DNA of 64,000 nucleotides from an uncultured Eubacteriales bacterium. Lineage in GTDB: Bacteria > Bacillota > Clostridia > Christensenellales > UBA1242. The stretch covers positions 186,001-250,000 of the forward strand of contig CARJLX010000001.1 of the NCBI GenBank assembly GCA_949001935.1. Direction: 5' to 3'. Below are positions 47,127 through 55,645 of the stretch, piece after piece (positions within the stretch are counted from its first letter, which is position 1; each line of letters begins with the position of its first letter). The notes below the pieces were generated by a model. That model searched no databases. It was not told the origin of the DNA and saw nothing but the letters and a program-made list of their open reading frames with translations. A program made the position numbers and the translations under genes.

Positions 47127-48305
47127 ATGAAAAAAAATAACTCTAATAATTCTTTATCTGTTCGAAATAAGGTGTCACAGGCAGCATATGGCACTTACTT
47201 TTTGATCGCCTTATTATTCATTACTTGGCGAATGCTTTTGAGTTTTGGCGTGCTTGATTTTATTCCAGAACTTGCAAGAAGTATTATTTCTACTATATTT
47301 ATACAAGTAGTACTAATGTTCTCTGTCACTTTATTTATGTTTTCTGGACTTTTGAAAAGAAAACCTAGAGAGGGGCTTAAGTTTTTTGGATACAAAAAAA
47401 TTACCAAAAAAGCATGGTTATTTGCCATCGTCTTAGGAGTAATTGTATTTTTCTTGAATTCTTATATAGCTTCTTTCTTTGCTAGCATTTTGGAGTTCCT
47501 AGGCTTTAGAAGCGGTGGAGAAATGCCTACGAGTTATCCTTGGTGGATGTTTATTCTCAATATTTTCTTAACAGCACTTCTGCCTGCTGTATGTGAGGAA
47601 ACTGCTCATCGAGGACTTTTGATGAGGGGAAGTTTATGCTTTGGCTCTACTAGAGCAATTATTATCTCATCTCTTATGTTTGGACTTATGCATATGAACA
47701 TTCAACAAGTGTTTTATGCAACCATAATTGGTTTCTATCTAGGTTATCTCGCTATTCATAGCGACTCAATTTATCCAAGCATAGTTGTTCATTTTATGAA
47801 TAACGCCTTAAGTACACTTATGACTTTCTCACTTGTAAACAACTTTGGTTTTGGGAATTTGATTAACAAGTTGACAACTATTTCAAACGAATATGCTGTT
47901 ATAGGAGTTATGTTTAATGTTGTATTTATTGCGGTTTTAATTACGGGATTGATTTATTTTACTAAAAAATTAATTCACGAAACCTCTGAGGCGAGAATTA
48001 AAGATTTACAATCACATATTTACAATGATCTTGTTAAACAAGAATATATGGAAAATATTTCTCAAAGCAAAAAAGCAATTAGGGGTGAGGTGAGTGACAA
48101 GACAGAAGAAATTTATGTTGATGTTGAAGAAATGTTTTTAGATAAAAATATCGAACTTGGCTACATGACGATCATTGATAGACAAATGCTTCAAGATGAA
48201 AAAAAATATAAACCAGACTTAATTTCTATGTTGTCGCTTTCGCTTGCCTTTGCTGTTGGGCTTATTGCAACTATTTTTACTCTTGTTTGGGGGCTGATGA
48301 TATGA
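47127..48305 (+). CDS. CPBP family intramembrane protease 2, with C-terminal extension
   Basis: A 392-residue paralogue of the preceding gene. The catalytic motifs are CEETAHRGLLMRG, LMHMNIQQVF and VVHFMNNAL, so the glutamates and histidines are kept. After about residue 275 comes a polar stretch of about 90 residues (SEARIKDLQSHIYN, QSKKAIRGEVSDKTEEIYVD) and a final hydrophobic helix, not found in the first copy. A TACAAT ends five bases before the ATG and no ribosome site is seen. rlmH overlaps the end by four bases. Confidence 0.87.
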   Translation: MKKNNSNNSLSVRNKVSQAAYGTYFLIALLFITWRMLLSFGVLDFIPELARSIISTIFIQVVLMFSVTLFMFSGLLKRKPREGLKFFGYKKITKKAWLFAIVLGVIVFFLNSYIASFFASILEFLGFRSGGEMPTSYPWWMFILNIFLTALLPAVCEETAHRGLLMRGSLCFGSTRAIIISSLMFGLMHMNIQQVFYATIIGFYLGYLAIHSDSIYPSIVVHFMNNALSTLMTFSLVNNFGFGNLINKLTTISNEYAVIGVMFNVVFIAVLITGLIYFTKKLIHETSEARIKDLQSHIYNDLVKQEYMENISQSKKAIRGEVSDKTEEIYVDVEEMFLDKNIELGYMTIIDRQMLQDEKKYKPDLISMLSLSLAFAVGLIATIFTLVWGLMI

Positions 48306-48757
48306 TGACTATAAAAATAGTTTGTGTCGGAAACTTAAAAGAGAAGTTTTGGCGTGAAGCTTGTGAAGAATATCAAAAAAGACTTTCAAGATTTTGCAAA
48401 CTTAAAATTATAGAACTTGAAGAACAGAACAATCTTTCATCTCAAAAAACTTTAGAAAAAGAAGGAGAGGAAATATTGAAACATATTTCTGGGAAAACAA
48501 TTCTTCTTGCAATAGAAGGCAAGCAGTATTCAAGTGAAGAGTTTGCTGACAAGCTTGAAAAAGAAGCGTTAACATCAAGTGAATTAACTTTTATTATTGG
48601 TTCTTCTTGTGGGGTGAGTGATGGAGTTAAAAATATTGTTAAAGAAAAAATATCTTTTGGAAAACCAACTTTTCCGCATAATCTTGCAAGGATTATGTTG
48701 TTAGAACAAATTTATCGTGGATTCATGATAAATAATGGCTCTACTTATCATAAGTGA
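48302..48757 (+). CDS. rlmH: 23S rRNA pseudouridine1915-N3-methyltransferase RlmH
   Basis: RlmH is a SPOUT methyltransferase acting on helix 69 of 23S rRNA in complete 70S ribosomes. The knot motifs FIIGSSCGVSDGVK and FGKPTFPHNLARIMLLEQIY, and the C-terminal GFMINNGSTYHK, are typical. At 151 residues it is nearly normal. The ATG at 48302 overlaps the CPBP stop; 48305 is an equally good ATG. Its 3' end is part of a terminator hairpin. Confidence 0.95.
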   Translation: MMTIKIVCVGNLKEKFWREACEEYQKRLSRFCKLKIIELEEQNNLSSQKTLEKEGEEILKHISGKTILLAIEGKQYSSEEFADKLEKEALTSSELTFIIGSSCGVSDGVKNIVKEKISFGKPTFPHNLARIMLLEQIYRGFMINNGSTYHK

Positions 48758-48770
48758 GCCATTATTTTTT
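48731..48770. terminator. Bidirectional terminator, rlmH / secreted protein
   Basis: Arms AATAATGGCTC and GAGCCATTATT with an inner ACTTAT/ATAAGT stem, then a T-run. The left arm lies within the rlmH coding end. Confidence 0.88.
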
Positions 48771-49352
48771 GTCTATAATGTTTTTTCCATATTTATAAGC
48801 ATAATTGACTATCTTTTGATGATTTATATCACTCATTCCTGTGGCATGAGATTGTGAATTATAAAAATGTAAACAATAATGGCTTTCATTTTCATTATTT
48901 ACAATTCTTCCACTTAAACTTGCGGCTGTCCAAACATTAGGCAAAATTTCCACTATAACTGCTCTTTTTTGATTGCTTTCATAGCCAAATAAGGTTTCTA
49001 TAGTTTGTTTGTCTTGCTCCTCATTTGGAGATATGTCAGCATGCAGATTTCCTCCAATTCGTAAAATTTTAAATTCTACTTTAGTTCTAACATCTACAAC
49101 ATTAATAGGTGTGTTATATGGCATTATTGGATTTACACATTCAAACCAATCTAGTTTAGCCAAGACAGGAGAGGCTTCTATGGGTGATGAAAAACTATAA
49201 TCTTCACTTTCATTTCCTTCGCCTATTTTTGCAACATCATTATGGCTTAAATTGTACGAACCTGAGTAAAATGTGGGGTAGGGTAAAAGCGTGAGGAAAA
49301 GTCCACACGCAATCAAACTTATAAAGATATAAAAAGCTAAATTTCTTTGCAT
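48762..49352 (-). CDS. Secreted or anchored protein of an uncharacterised Bacillota family
   Basis: A 196-residue protein with an N-terminal hydrophobic helix (LAFYIFISLIACGLFLTLLP). The exported part has a pattern I associate with an uncharacterised family: GNLHADISP, QKRAVIVEI, TAASLSG, YCLHFYNSQSHATG and NHQKIVNYAYK, that is HAD..P, RRAVLV, AASM.G, HFC.HF..S..H and HQ. The conserved histidines and cysteine suggest a metal site or an enzyme, but the function is not known to me. No ribosome site stronger than GAGGAAATATG is seen. Confidence 0.75.
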   Translation of the reverse strand: MQRNLAFYIFISLIACGLFLTLLPYPTFYSGSYNLSHNDVAKIGEGNESEDYSFSSPIEASPVLAKLDWFECVNPIMPYNTPINVVDVRTKVEFKILRIGGNLHADISPNEEQDKQTIETLFGYESNQKRAVIVEILPNVWTAASLSGRIVNNENESHYCLHFYNSQSHATGMSDINHQKIVNYAYKYGKNIIDKK

Positions 49353-49410
49353 ATTTCCTCTTTTAATGTAGCAATTTTATAGAAATCATAATATTAATTA
49401 TTATTGGCTT

Positions 49411-49815
49411 TTAATCTTTGATTTCTTCGTCAAGCAAACCATGCGGGTTTTGCTCTTCTTGTGGAGGAGCAAAACTTTCGTTGCTATTTCCAAAGTGGTC
49501 ATCAAAGTCAGGAGTACTTTCATGTGAGGCTTCAATATTAGTTTCTGCTGGTTTTTGTTTATTACCAATTTTTGAGATTTGTTTTTGAAGATCTTTTTTA
49601 TTGCGTTTTGAAAAAACTGCAATTGTACCTTTACCTTTAATTAATTTAAAAACAAGCATAATACAAGCAGATCCTATAATAATATAGATAAGTCTAGAGA
49701 ATATGCTTCCTTGATAGCCGAATATACCAGCAACAAAATCATATTGTAGTAATCCAATCAAAAGCCAGTTGATTGAGCCTAAAATTGTTAGAATAAATGC
49801 TAAAATTGTGACCAT
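49411..49815 (-). CDS. DUF378 membrane protein
   Basis: A 134-residue protein with a DUF378 domain: ILTILGSINWLLIGLLQYDF, VAGIFG and SRLIYIIIGSACIMLVF form two to three membrane helices with the family's INW..IG signature. A basic linker and an acidic, Pro/Asn-rich tail of about 65 residues follow; most DUF378 proteins lack this tail. Function unknown. The ribosome site is GGAGGT. Confidence 0.85.
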   Translation of the reverse strand: MVTILAFILTILGSINWLLIGLLQYDFVAGIFGYQGSIFSRLIYIIIGSACIMLVFKLIKGKGTIAVFSKRNKKDLQKQISKIGNKQKPAETNIEASHESTPDFDDHFGNSNESFAPPQEEQNPHGLLDEEIKD

Positions 49816-50038
49816 AATACCTCCAATGGCAAAATTGCTAAAATTAATTATTTTATTAAATTTTACTTAAAAACCTTGAAAAATGAAGGAATTTAAGCAT
49901 TTTTAAGCACTTTTGTTAAAAATATTATGTTCAGGCAATATAAAAATATTTATAAAAACTTTATGTTTTTGTTTGACTTAATTTTTATTTTAGGCTAAAA
50001 TATAGCGGAAATTTAAAAAGCACCAAAAGGAGAGGACT
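49816..50038. other. Divergent DUF378 / greA intergenic region
   Basis: A 223-base AT-rich region without a gene. It contains an imperfect repeat AAGCATTTTTAAGCACTTTT and the greA promoter near its right end. Confidence 0.6.
49973..50001 (+). promoter_or_regulatory. Promoter of greA
   Basis: TTGACT (49973-49978), 17-base spacer and TAAAAT (49996-50001), 37 bases before the ATG. Confidence 0.85.
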
Positions 50039-50509
50039 ATGGAAAAACATTATTTGACCCCAGAGGGTAAAAAACAACTTGAGGAAAAACTTGCTCATTA
50101 TAAAACTGTTTTAAGACCTGAAGTTGTTAAGGAAATTGGCGCTGCAAGAGAATATGGCGACCTTTCTGAAAATAGCGAGTATGAAGCAGCTAAAGATAAG
50201 CAAGCACTTATTGAAGCTGAAATCAGCGAAATGGAAGACATTTTATTGAATTGCGAAGTTATTAAGAAAAAAGATGTAGATACAGAAAATGTTTCTATTG
50301 GTTGCAGTGTGACTCTTTATGATGAAGAATTTGATGAAGAAGTGACATATAAAATTTTAGGTTCAACTGAAAGTGACCCAAAGAATGGAGTGATCTCAAA
50401 CCTTTCACCAGTTGGTTCAGCTTTGCTTGGACACAAAAAGGGTGATGTTGTTTCTGTTCATATGCAAGCAGGCACAATTAAATATAAAGTTTTAGATATA
50501 AGAATGTAA
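50039..50509 (+). CDS. greA: Transcription elongation factor GreA
   Basis: GreA rescues backtracked RNA polymerase by stimulating transcript cleavage. The N-terminal coiled coil carries GAAREYGDLSENSEYEAAKD with the two tip acidic residues; the C-terminal FKBP-like domain holds NGVISNLSPVGSALLGHKKG. At 156 residues it is normal. The ribosome site AAAAGGAGAG is strong and the gene is monocistronic with its own promoter and terminator. Confidence 0.96.
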   Translation: MEKHYLTPEGKKQLEEKLAHYKTVLRPEVVKEIGAAREYGDLSENSEYEAAKDKQALIEAEISEMEDILLNCEVIKKKDVDTENVSIGCSVTLYDEEFDEEVTYKILGSTESDPKNGVISNLSPVGSALLGHKKGDVVSVHMQAGTIKYKVLDIRM

Positions 50510-50534
50510 GCATAAATATTGCTTACATTTTTTT
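50503..50534 (+). terminator. Terminator of greA
   Basis: Arms AATGTAAGC and GCTTACATT around a nine-base loop, followed by a T-run; the left arm includes the stop codon. Confidence 0.9.
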
Positions 50535-50553
50535 AAATTTGCCCTAAAAATAG

Positions 50554-50582
50554 TTGTATTTTTTTGTAAAGCATGATATTAT
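50554..50582 (+). promoter_or_regulatory. Promoter of the 308-residue membrane protein gene
   Basis: TTGTAT (50554-50559), 17-base spacer and TATTAT (50577-50582) with an extended TGA. Confidence 0.72.
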
Positions 50583-50641
50583 ATCAATAGGAAATATTTT
50601 TGAAGCATAACAAAAACTAATAAAAAGGGCGATTTTCATTT

Positions 50642-51568
50642 ATGATGTTTAAAAATACTTTTAGACTTTTTTGTGCTAATTTTGACAAAGTCTGGAAATA
50701 TCTTGTATATCAACTCCTTTGCTGGGGTATCGTTTTTGCATTTCTCGCTCCTTTTTATGGCATTATTTCTTCTTCAATTGTTGGGGCTTGGGAGAGTCAA
50801 AATTTAAGTACTTTTTTCTCAACAGGAACTTTCTATGGCATAAATATTTTGCAAGCTTTTTCAAGTATAGTTAATGCAATAATTATGTTCTTTGAATTGA
50901 TGTTTAAAGCAAATTTATTTTGTGGCATTTATTTCCTTATTATAATAGTTTTGATTAGACCTATTTTGACAGGTGTTGGTCGTTATACAATTTGTGAAAT
51001 GATGTATGGCTATATGTCGTCTTGTTCAAAAACTTCTTTTACTGGTAGACTTTTAGGAACTTTGAAAAAATCTCTTCCTTATGCTTGTATGAGAGCTTTA
51101 TATAGCATGGTTTTTGATGCTTTAATTGTTATTTCTTTCTTTGGTCTTACAAGAGTGACGGCGGAATGGTTTGTTTATGTTCTTCCTATTGCAATTGTTT
51201 TAATACCAGCCATTTTCTTGGCTCTCAAGGAAACTTTTATTGCGGGATGGGCTCCAGCAATGATTGTTTTTGATGACAATGTATTTTCTGCTTACAAAAA
51301 GGGAATGATTGCAGTACTTAGAAGAGGTGGAAAAGTTTATTCAACTGCTTTTGTTATCTTTGTTTTGGCTTTGGTTCTTGCTATGATTATTGGGCTTTAT
51401 TCTCTTATAATCATCCTTCCTTGTATCTTTCCACTTCTCAACATATTTGAAATGGTGGCATTTTTCTCAAGTCAAGGAATGCGTTTTTATGTTGATGCCG
51501 ACACAATCAAGTCACCTAAAAAACTTGAAGAGATAGATAAAATAGAAAAGGCAAAATATCTTTTGTAA
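50642..51568 (+). CDS. Uncharacterised six-helix membrane protein
   Basis: A 308-residue membrane protein with about six hydrophobic segments (YLVYQLLCWGIVFAFLAP, LFCGIYFLIIIVLIRPILTG, VFDALIVISFFGL, YVLPIAIVLIPAIFLALK, FVIFVLALVLAMIIGLYSLI and a final one). A GRYTICEMMYGYMSSCS segment and an amphipathic CSKTSFTGRLLGTLKKSL stretch lie between helices. I recognise no family. It has a promoter of its own and precedes RNase J by 90 bases; no functional link is proven. Confidence 0.78.
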   Translation: MMFKNTFRLFCANFDKVWKYLVYQLLCWGIVFAFLAPFYGIISSSIVGAWESQNLSTFFSTGTFYGINILQAFSSIVNAIIMFFELMFKANLFCGIYFLIIIVLIRPILTGVGRYTICEMMYGYMSSCSKTSFTGRLLGTLKKSLPYACMRALYSMVFDALIVISFFGLTRVTAEWFVYVLPIAIVLIPAIFLALKETFIAGWAPAMIVFDDNVFSAYKKGMIAVLRRGGKVYSTAFVIFVLALVLAMIIGLYSLIIILPCIFPLLNIFEMVAFFSSQGMRFYVDADTIKSPKKLEEIDKIEKAKYLL

Positions 51569-51660
51569 GATGTTAAATTAAAGAGGGAATAAAATCTTTT
51601 TTGATGGTTTTTTGTTGTAAAAAATTAAGTTTTACATATTTTTAAAAGGAGAATGAAAAA

Positions 51661-53316
51661 TTGAATTCTAAAGTTAAAATCACCTTTTTGGGCGGTGTAG
51701 GTGAGATCGGAAAAAACATGACCGCTATTGAATATAATGATGAAATTATCGTTATTGATGCTGGATTAACATTCCCTGGCGATGATCTTCCTGGTATTGA
51801 TATTGTTATTCCAGACATTTCTTATCTGGAAGCAAACAAAGACAAAGTTAAAGCTTTGATCATCACTCATGGACATGAAGATCATATTGGGGCTATGCCT
51901 TTTGTGCTTTCTACTTTAAAAGTTCCAGTTTATGGTTCAAGATTAACTCTTGCATTAATTGAAAATAAATTGAAAGAACATCCTAATATAAAATTTAAAG
52001 GCGTTACTGTTAAGCCTAAAAATATTTTAAAGATAGGTTCTTTTACTGTTGAGTTCATCAAGGTTAGCCATTCTATTGCTGGCTCACTGGCTCTTTGTAT
52101 AGGTACTCCTGCTGGGAACATTGTTCATACAGGTGACTTTAAGATTGATTATGAACCTATTGATGGAACTATTACTGACCTTACAAGATTTGGTGAACTT
52201 GGCAAAAAGGGGGTTAATCTACTTCTTTGCGAAAGTACCAATGTTTGTCGTAAAGGTTATTCAATGAGTGAAAAATCTGTTGGTCGCGCCTTGGAAGAAA
52301 TTTTTAAAAGTCATACTGAGCAAAGAATAATAGTTGCTACTTTTGCATCTAACATTCACAGAATGCAACAGATTATGGATTTAGCTGAAAAATATAAACG
52401 TAAAATTGCTTTTACTGGCAGAAGTATGGTTAATGTTAGTGAAGTTGCTATGAAAGTTGGGGAACTTTCTTTCAATCGTGAAAATATTGTCGATATTGAA
52501 AAGGTTGATAAAATGGCTGACAAGGAAGTTTGTATTTTGACTACTGGCAGTCAAGGCGAACCTATGAGTGCGTTAACACGCATGGCGGCAGGGGAATTTA
52601 AGGCTTTTAAACTTAGACAAAACGACCTTGTTATTTTGTCTGCTTCTCCGATTCCCGGAAATGAGAAAAATGTTTATAATGTTATCAACGCTTTATATAA
52701 ACTTGGTGCAGATGTGATTTATGATGAGCTTGCGGATGTCCATGTTTCTGGTCACGCTTGCCAAGAAGAATTGAAACTTATTCATAGCCTTGTTAAACCA
52801 AAGTTCTTTATTCCAGTTCATGGCGAATATAGACATTTGAAAACTCATAAAGAACTTGCTATGGGTCTTGGAATGGATGGGCGAAATGTTGTTCTTCCTA
52901 GTCTTGGTATGCAGGTTGAGCTTACTCCAAACTCTATTAAAGAGGCTGGCTTTGTGACAGCAGGTCAACGCCTTGTTGATGGTATTGGGATTGGTGATAT
53001 GGATTCTAATGTTCTTAAAGAAAGAAAACAACTCTCTGAAGATGGTATTTGTGTTGTGGTGGTTTCGCTTAATAACATCAAAGGTGAAATCACATCTGAT
53101 CCATTTATTATAACGAGAGGTGTTGTGTATGCTGACGAACAAGAAAGTTTTGTTCAAGATGCCAAGGCATGCATCATTGCATCACTCAAAGAGTCTGACC
53201 TTCGTGGTATGGAACCTTCGGTTATTAAAACATCAATTAGACGCAATATTTCTAACTTTATTTTCAAAAGAACAAAACGCCGTCCTATGATTATAACTAT
53301 TGTCACACTTGATTAA
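51661..53316 (+). CDS. rnj: Ribonuclease J
   Basis: RNase J is a metallo-beta-lactamase-fold 5' exonuclease and endonuclease central to mRNA decay in Bacillota. The zinc motif HGHEDHIG gives His70, His72, Asp74 and His75; further metal and beta-CASP motifs are VKPKFFIPVHGEYRHLKTH, TTGSQGEPMSAL and ASPIPGNEKN. At 551 residues it is full length. It uses a TTG start after AAAGGAGAATG. The O-methyltransferase follows 22 bases downstream. Only one copy is seen in this window. Confidence 0.96.
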   Translation: MNSKVKITFLGGVGEIGKNMTAIEYNDEIIVIDAGLTFPGDDLPGIDIVIPDISYLEANKDKVKALIITHGHEDHIGAMPFVLSTLKVPVYGSRLTLALIENKLKEHPNIKFKGVTVKPKNILKIGSFTVEFIKVSHSIAGSLALCIGTPAGNIVHTGDFKIDYEPIDGTITDLTRFGELGKKGVNLLLCESTNVCRKGYSMSEKSVGRALEEIFKSHTEQRIIVATFASNIHRMQQIMDLAEKYKRKIAFTGRSMVNVSEVAMKVGELSFNRENIVDIEKVDKMADKEVCILTTGSQGEPMSALTRMAAGEFKAFKLRQNDLVILSASPIPGNEKNVYNVINALYKLGADVIYDELADVHVSGHACQEELKLIHSLVKPKFFIPVHGEYRHLKTHKELAMGLGMDGRNVVLPSLGMQVELTPNSIKEAGFVTAGQRLVDGIGIGDMDSNVLKERKQLSEDGICVVVVSLNNIKGEITSDPFIITRGVVYADEQESFVQDAKACIIASLKESDLRGMEPSVIKTSIRRNISNFIFKRTKRRPMIITIVTLD

Positions 53317-53338
53317 ATCAAGTGAAAAGTAGAGCAGT

Positions 53339-53935
53339 ATGAATAAAGACTTTTTGCAAGAATTAAAAAATTATGCTCTCGAAAAACGCGTACCTATCAT
53401 TCGTGATAAAAGTGCGTTTTTTTTGCAAGAACAAATAAAACTTGCAAAGGCAAAAAATATTTTAGAAATAGGAACCGCTGTCGGTTATTCAACCTGTCTT
53501 ATGCTTGAAGCTAATACTGATGCAAATATAACTACTATTGAGCTGAAAGAAGCTTCATATAAAATAGCTCTTGAAGTTTTTGTTGGAATGGGTGTTGAAA
53601 ATCAGGTTGAAGCATGTAATGGTGATGCTATAGAATGTTTGAAAGTTTTTGCCCAAGAGGGCAGAAAGTTTGATTTTATATTTTTAGATGGTCCAAAAGG
53701 GCAGTATATTAAATATCTGCCTTATTGTAAACAAATGTTAGAAAGTGGTGGAATTATATTTGCAGATAATGTTTATCTTCATGGAATGGTTTTGCAACAA
53801 GAACCTATAAAACATAAACATAGAGCAATGGTCAACAATTTGAGGAAGTTTCTTTATGATATAACCCATGATGAGGAACTAGAAACAACAATTTATGAGC
53901 TTGAAGATGGGATTGCAATAATAAAGAAAAAATAG
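53339..53935 (+). CDS. Class I SAM O-methyltransferase (TrmR/YrrM-like)
   Basis: A 198-residue SAM-dependent methyltransferase of the catechol-O-methyltransferase-like group that includes TrmR (5-hydroxyuridine 34 of tRNA). SAM-binding features are ILEIGTAVGYSTCLML and TIELKEASYKIA; the metal-binding residues lie in FIFLDGPKGQYIKY and FADNVYLHGMV. The C-terminal VNNLRKFLYDI is as in TrmR. The gene follows RNase J closely and is probably co-transcribed with it. tRNA modification is the likelier role. Confidence 0.87.
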   Translation: MNKDFLQELKNYALEKRVPIIRDKSAFFLQEQIKLAKAKNILEIGTAVGYSTCLMLEANTDANITTIELKEASYKIALEVFVGMGVENQVEACNGDAIECLKVFAQEGRKFDFIFLDGPKGQYIKYLPYCKQMLESGGIIFADNVYLHGMVLQQEPIKHKHRAMVNNLRKFLYDITHDEELETTIYELEDGIAIIKKK

Positions 53936-54064
53936 AAAATTCAATCACAAGCAAACAGATAAAGACAAAATATAATAAAATTCGACAAAATGCGATATGA
54001 ATACATATCGTTTTATTTTTTATATATAATTACTCAAAAAAGTAGATTATTTTAAATTTACCTC

Positions 54065-54093
54065 TTGAAAACTTAAATTTTATGTGTTATACT
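54065..54093 (+). promoter_or_regulatory. Promoter of double OB-fold paralogue 2
   Basis: TTGAAA (54065-54070), 17-base spacer and TATACT (54088-54093), 24 bases before the ATG at 54118. Confidence 0.78.
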
Positions 54094-54117
54094 TTGGCTA
54101 TTACAAGAGAGGGTATT

Positions 54118-54894
54118 ATGAAAAAGAAGAATAAAAATAAATATATCAAAAAATTACATGCTGACAAACATCCAAAGACTAGAAAGGCAGTTTGCAAGGG
54201 GCAACAACGCGAAAACCCAAGAAGATGTAAAAAATATTATAATAAAATTGCAGGCGATATTAATGAAGGTTATATTTCTGGAGAATTAAACAATATTACA
54301 TTTGGTTTTCCTGATAATGGTGAACATTTTATAGAAACAGCAATTTATGTCCCTAGAACGTCAAACAATGTTGATATTATCCCTGTAGTTTTTACAGATA
54401 AAATCTATCAATTATATAAATCTCAACTACATAAAGGAAGGGTGACTTTGATTGGTACCTTTCAATCTGCAAATAGGGTAGTTAATAAGAAAAATACATT
54501 ATTTAATTATTTTCAACCAACCTCTTTAGATTTTGATGAAAATAAATATAAACAACGCAATAACTCTTTACATTTATGTGGAACAGTTTGTAATAAACCT
54601 ACTTTAAAATGTTTGGAAAACAGCCAGATTTATTACTTTAAACTTGCAGTGAATACTCCTAATTTAGATAATTATATTCCAGTTTATGTAAGAGCTAAGA
54701 AAAGGGCTGGCGATATAATTAAAGATCTTAAGGTAGGAGATAGAGTAGACTTTTTAGGTCGAATTCAATCTAGGCAATATCATGAAAGCCAGGAGAAAAT
54801 TAGAACTATAACCGAAATTTCTATTGCTAGGATAAATAGTGTTGAATATTTAGAAAGCAACACTAAAATCACTTCTAATAGTGAAAATGAATAA
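54118..54894 (+). CDS. Double OB-fold SSB-like protein (paralogue 2)
   Basis: A 258-residue relative of the protein encoded at 39561. A very basic N-terminal extension of about 45 residues (KKLHADKHPKTRKAVCKGQQ) precedes the first OB fold (YISGELNNITFG, IIPVVFTDKIYQLYKSQ). The second OB fold contains LHLCGTVCNKPTLKCLENSQ, NYIPVYVRAKKRAG and VDFLGRIQSRQYHESQEKIR, close to the VEGRIQSRPYKK motif of paralogue 1. AGAGAGGG precedes the start; a longer in-frame reading overlaps the promoter. Nucleic-acid binding is inferred from fold and charge. Confidence 0.78.
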   Translation: MKKKNKNKYIKKLHADKHPKTRKAVCKGQQRENPRRCKKYYNKIAGDINEGYISGELNNITFGFPDNGEHFIETAIYVPRTSNNVDIIPVVFTDKIYQLYKSQLHKGRVTLIGTFQSANRVVNKKNTLFNYFQPTSLDFDENKYKQRNNSLHLCGTVCNKPTLKCLENSQIYYFKLAVNTPNLDNYIPVYVRAKKRAGDIIKDLKVGDRVDFLGRIQSRQYHESQEKIRTITEISIARINSVEYLESNTKITSNSENE

Positions 54895-54920
54895 GAATGC
54901 CAATAATTTGGCATTTTTTG
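54895..54920 (+). terminator. Terminator between the two OB-fold genes
   Basis: Arms AATGCCA and TGGCATT around a short loop, followed by five more T. The next promoter begins at its right edge. Confidence 0.85.
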
Positions 54921-54951
54921 TTGCCATATTTTTTAAGGTAAGTCATATAAT
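54921..54951 (+). promoter_or_regulatory. Promoter of double OB-fold paralogue 3
   Basis: TTGCCA (54921-54926), 19-base spacer and TATAAT (54946-54951). The spacing is long, but both hexamers are good. Confidence 0.65.
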
Positions 54952-54968
54952 TCCTTGAGGAGTGATTT

Positions 54969-55604
54969 ATGATAAAATATTTTAAAAAGGGTACTTTTAA
55001 TTATGAAGATATTAACAATGCTTACATTGTTGGTTGCGCAAATGGTGAAATTTTGAAATTTAGAATTAATGCAGGTCAGATTCTGGTTAGGACTGTTTTA
55101 GAAGTTCCAAGACAGAGTGGACGGATTGATTATATTCCTATCGCTATTCAAAATGATATTTATATGCAACATGAGGAAAGTATTAAAAATAAAAAGCTTG
55201 TTTATAGAGGGGATTTTAGAGGATATCGTGCAAGAAGGAAATATCAAGGCAAGTTTGATAGTCATATTCTTGTGGATTTAATTGATGAAAATGTTGATGA
55301 ATACAAAAGTAATAACAATATTGAGCTTTATGGGCGAGTGGAATCTCCGCCAAAATTGCGACCATTTAATGATGGAAGTGAGTCGTGTTATGTAAATATA
55401 TGTGTAGATAATTTAGGCTTTAAAAGTCATATTCCTTGTTTCGCAAAAAATTCTTACAAACAAGATGTAAAATGTTTGCAGGTTGATGATAGAATTTATT
55501 TTTTAGGTCGAATTCGCTCGCGTGAATTTCATATTCCAAACACTAATGAAACTGCAAACTTTAACGAGATTGAAATTAACAAAGTTAAAGCAATAGAATA
55601 TTAA
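54969..55604 (+). CDS. Double OB-fold SSB-like protein (paralogue 3)
   Basis: A 211-residue protein, the most compact of three paralogues. The first OB fold has VPRQSGRIDYIPIAIQNDIY, the second LYGRVESPPKLRPFNDGSE, HIPCFAKNSYKQ and YFLGRIRSREFHIPNTN. The D-Y-I-P and LGRI-x-SR motifs are shared with the other two. It lacks the basic extension of its neighbour and any acidic SSB tip. GAGGAG precedes the start. It has a promoter separate from paralogue 2 and lies 41 bases before a polysaccharide deacetylase gene. Confidence 0.78.
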   Translation: MIKYFKKGTFNYEDINNAYIVGCANGEILKFRINAGQILVRTVLEVPRQSGRIDYIPIAIQNDIYMQHEESIKNKKLVYRGDFRGYRARRKYQGKFDSHILVDLIDENVDEYKSNNNIELYGRVESPPKLRPFNDGSESCYVNICVDNLGFKSHIPCFAKNSYKQDVKCLQVDDRIYFLGRIRSREFHIPNTNETANFNEIEINKVKAIEY

Positions 55605-55645
55605 AATTTTGGAATATAGTTTGAATTACAGACATATATTGTCCT

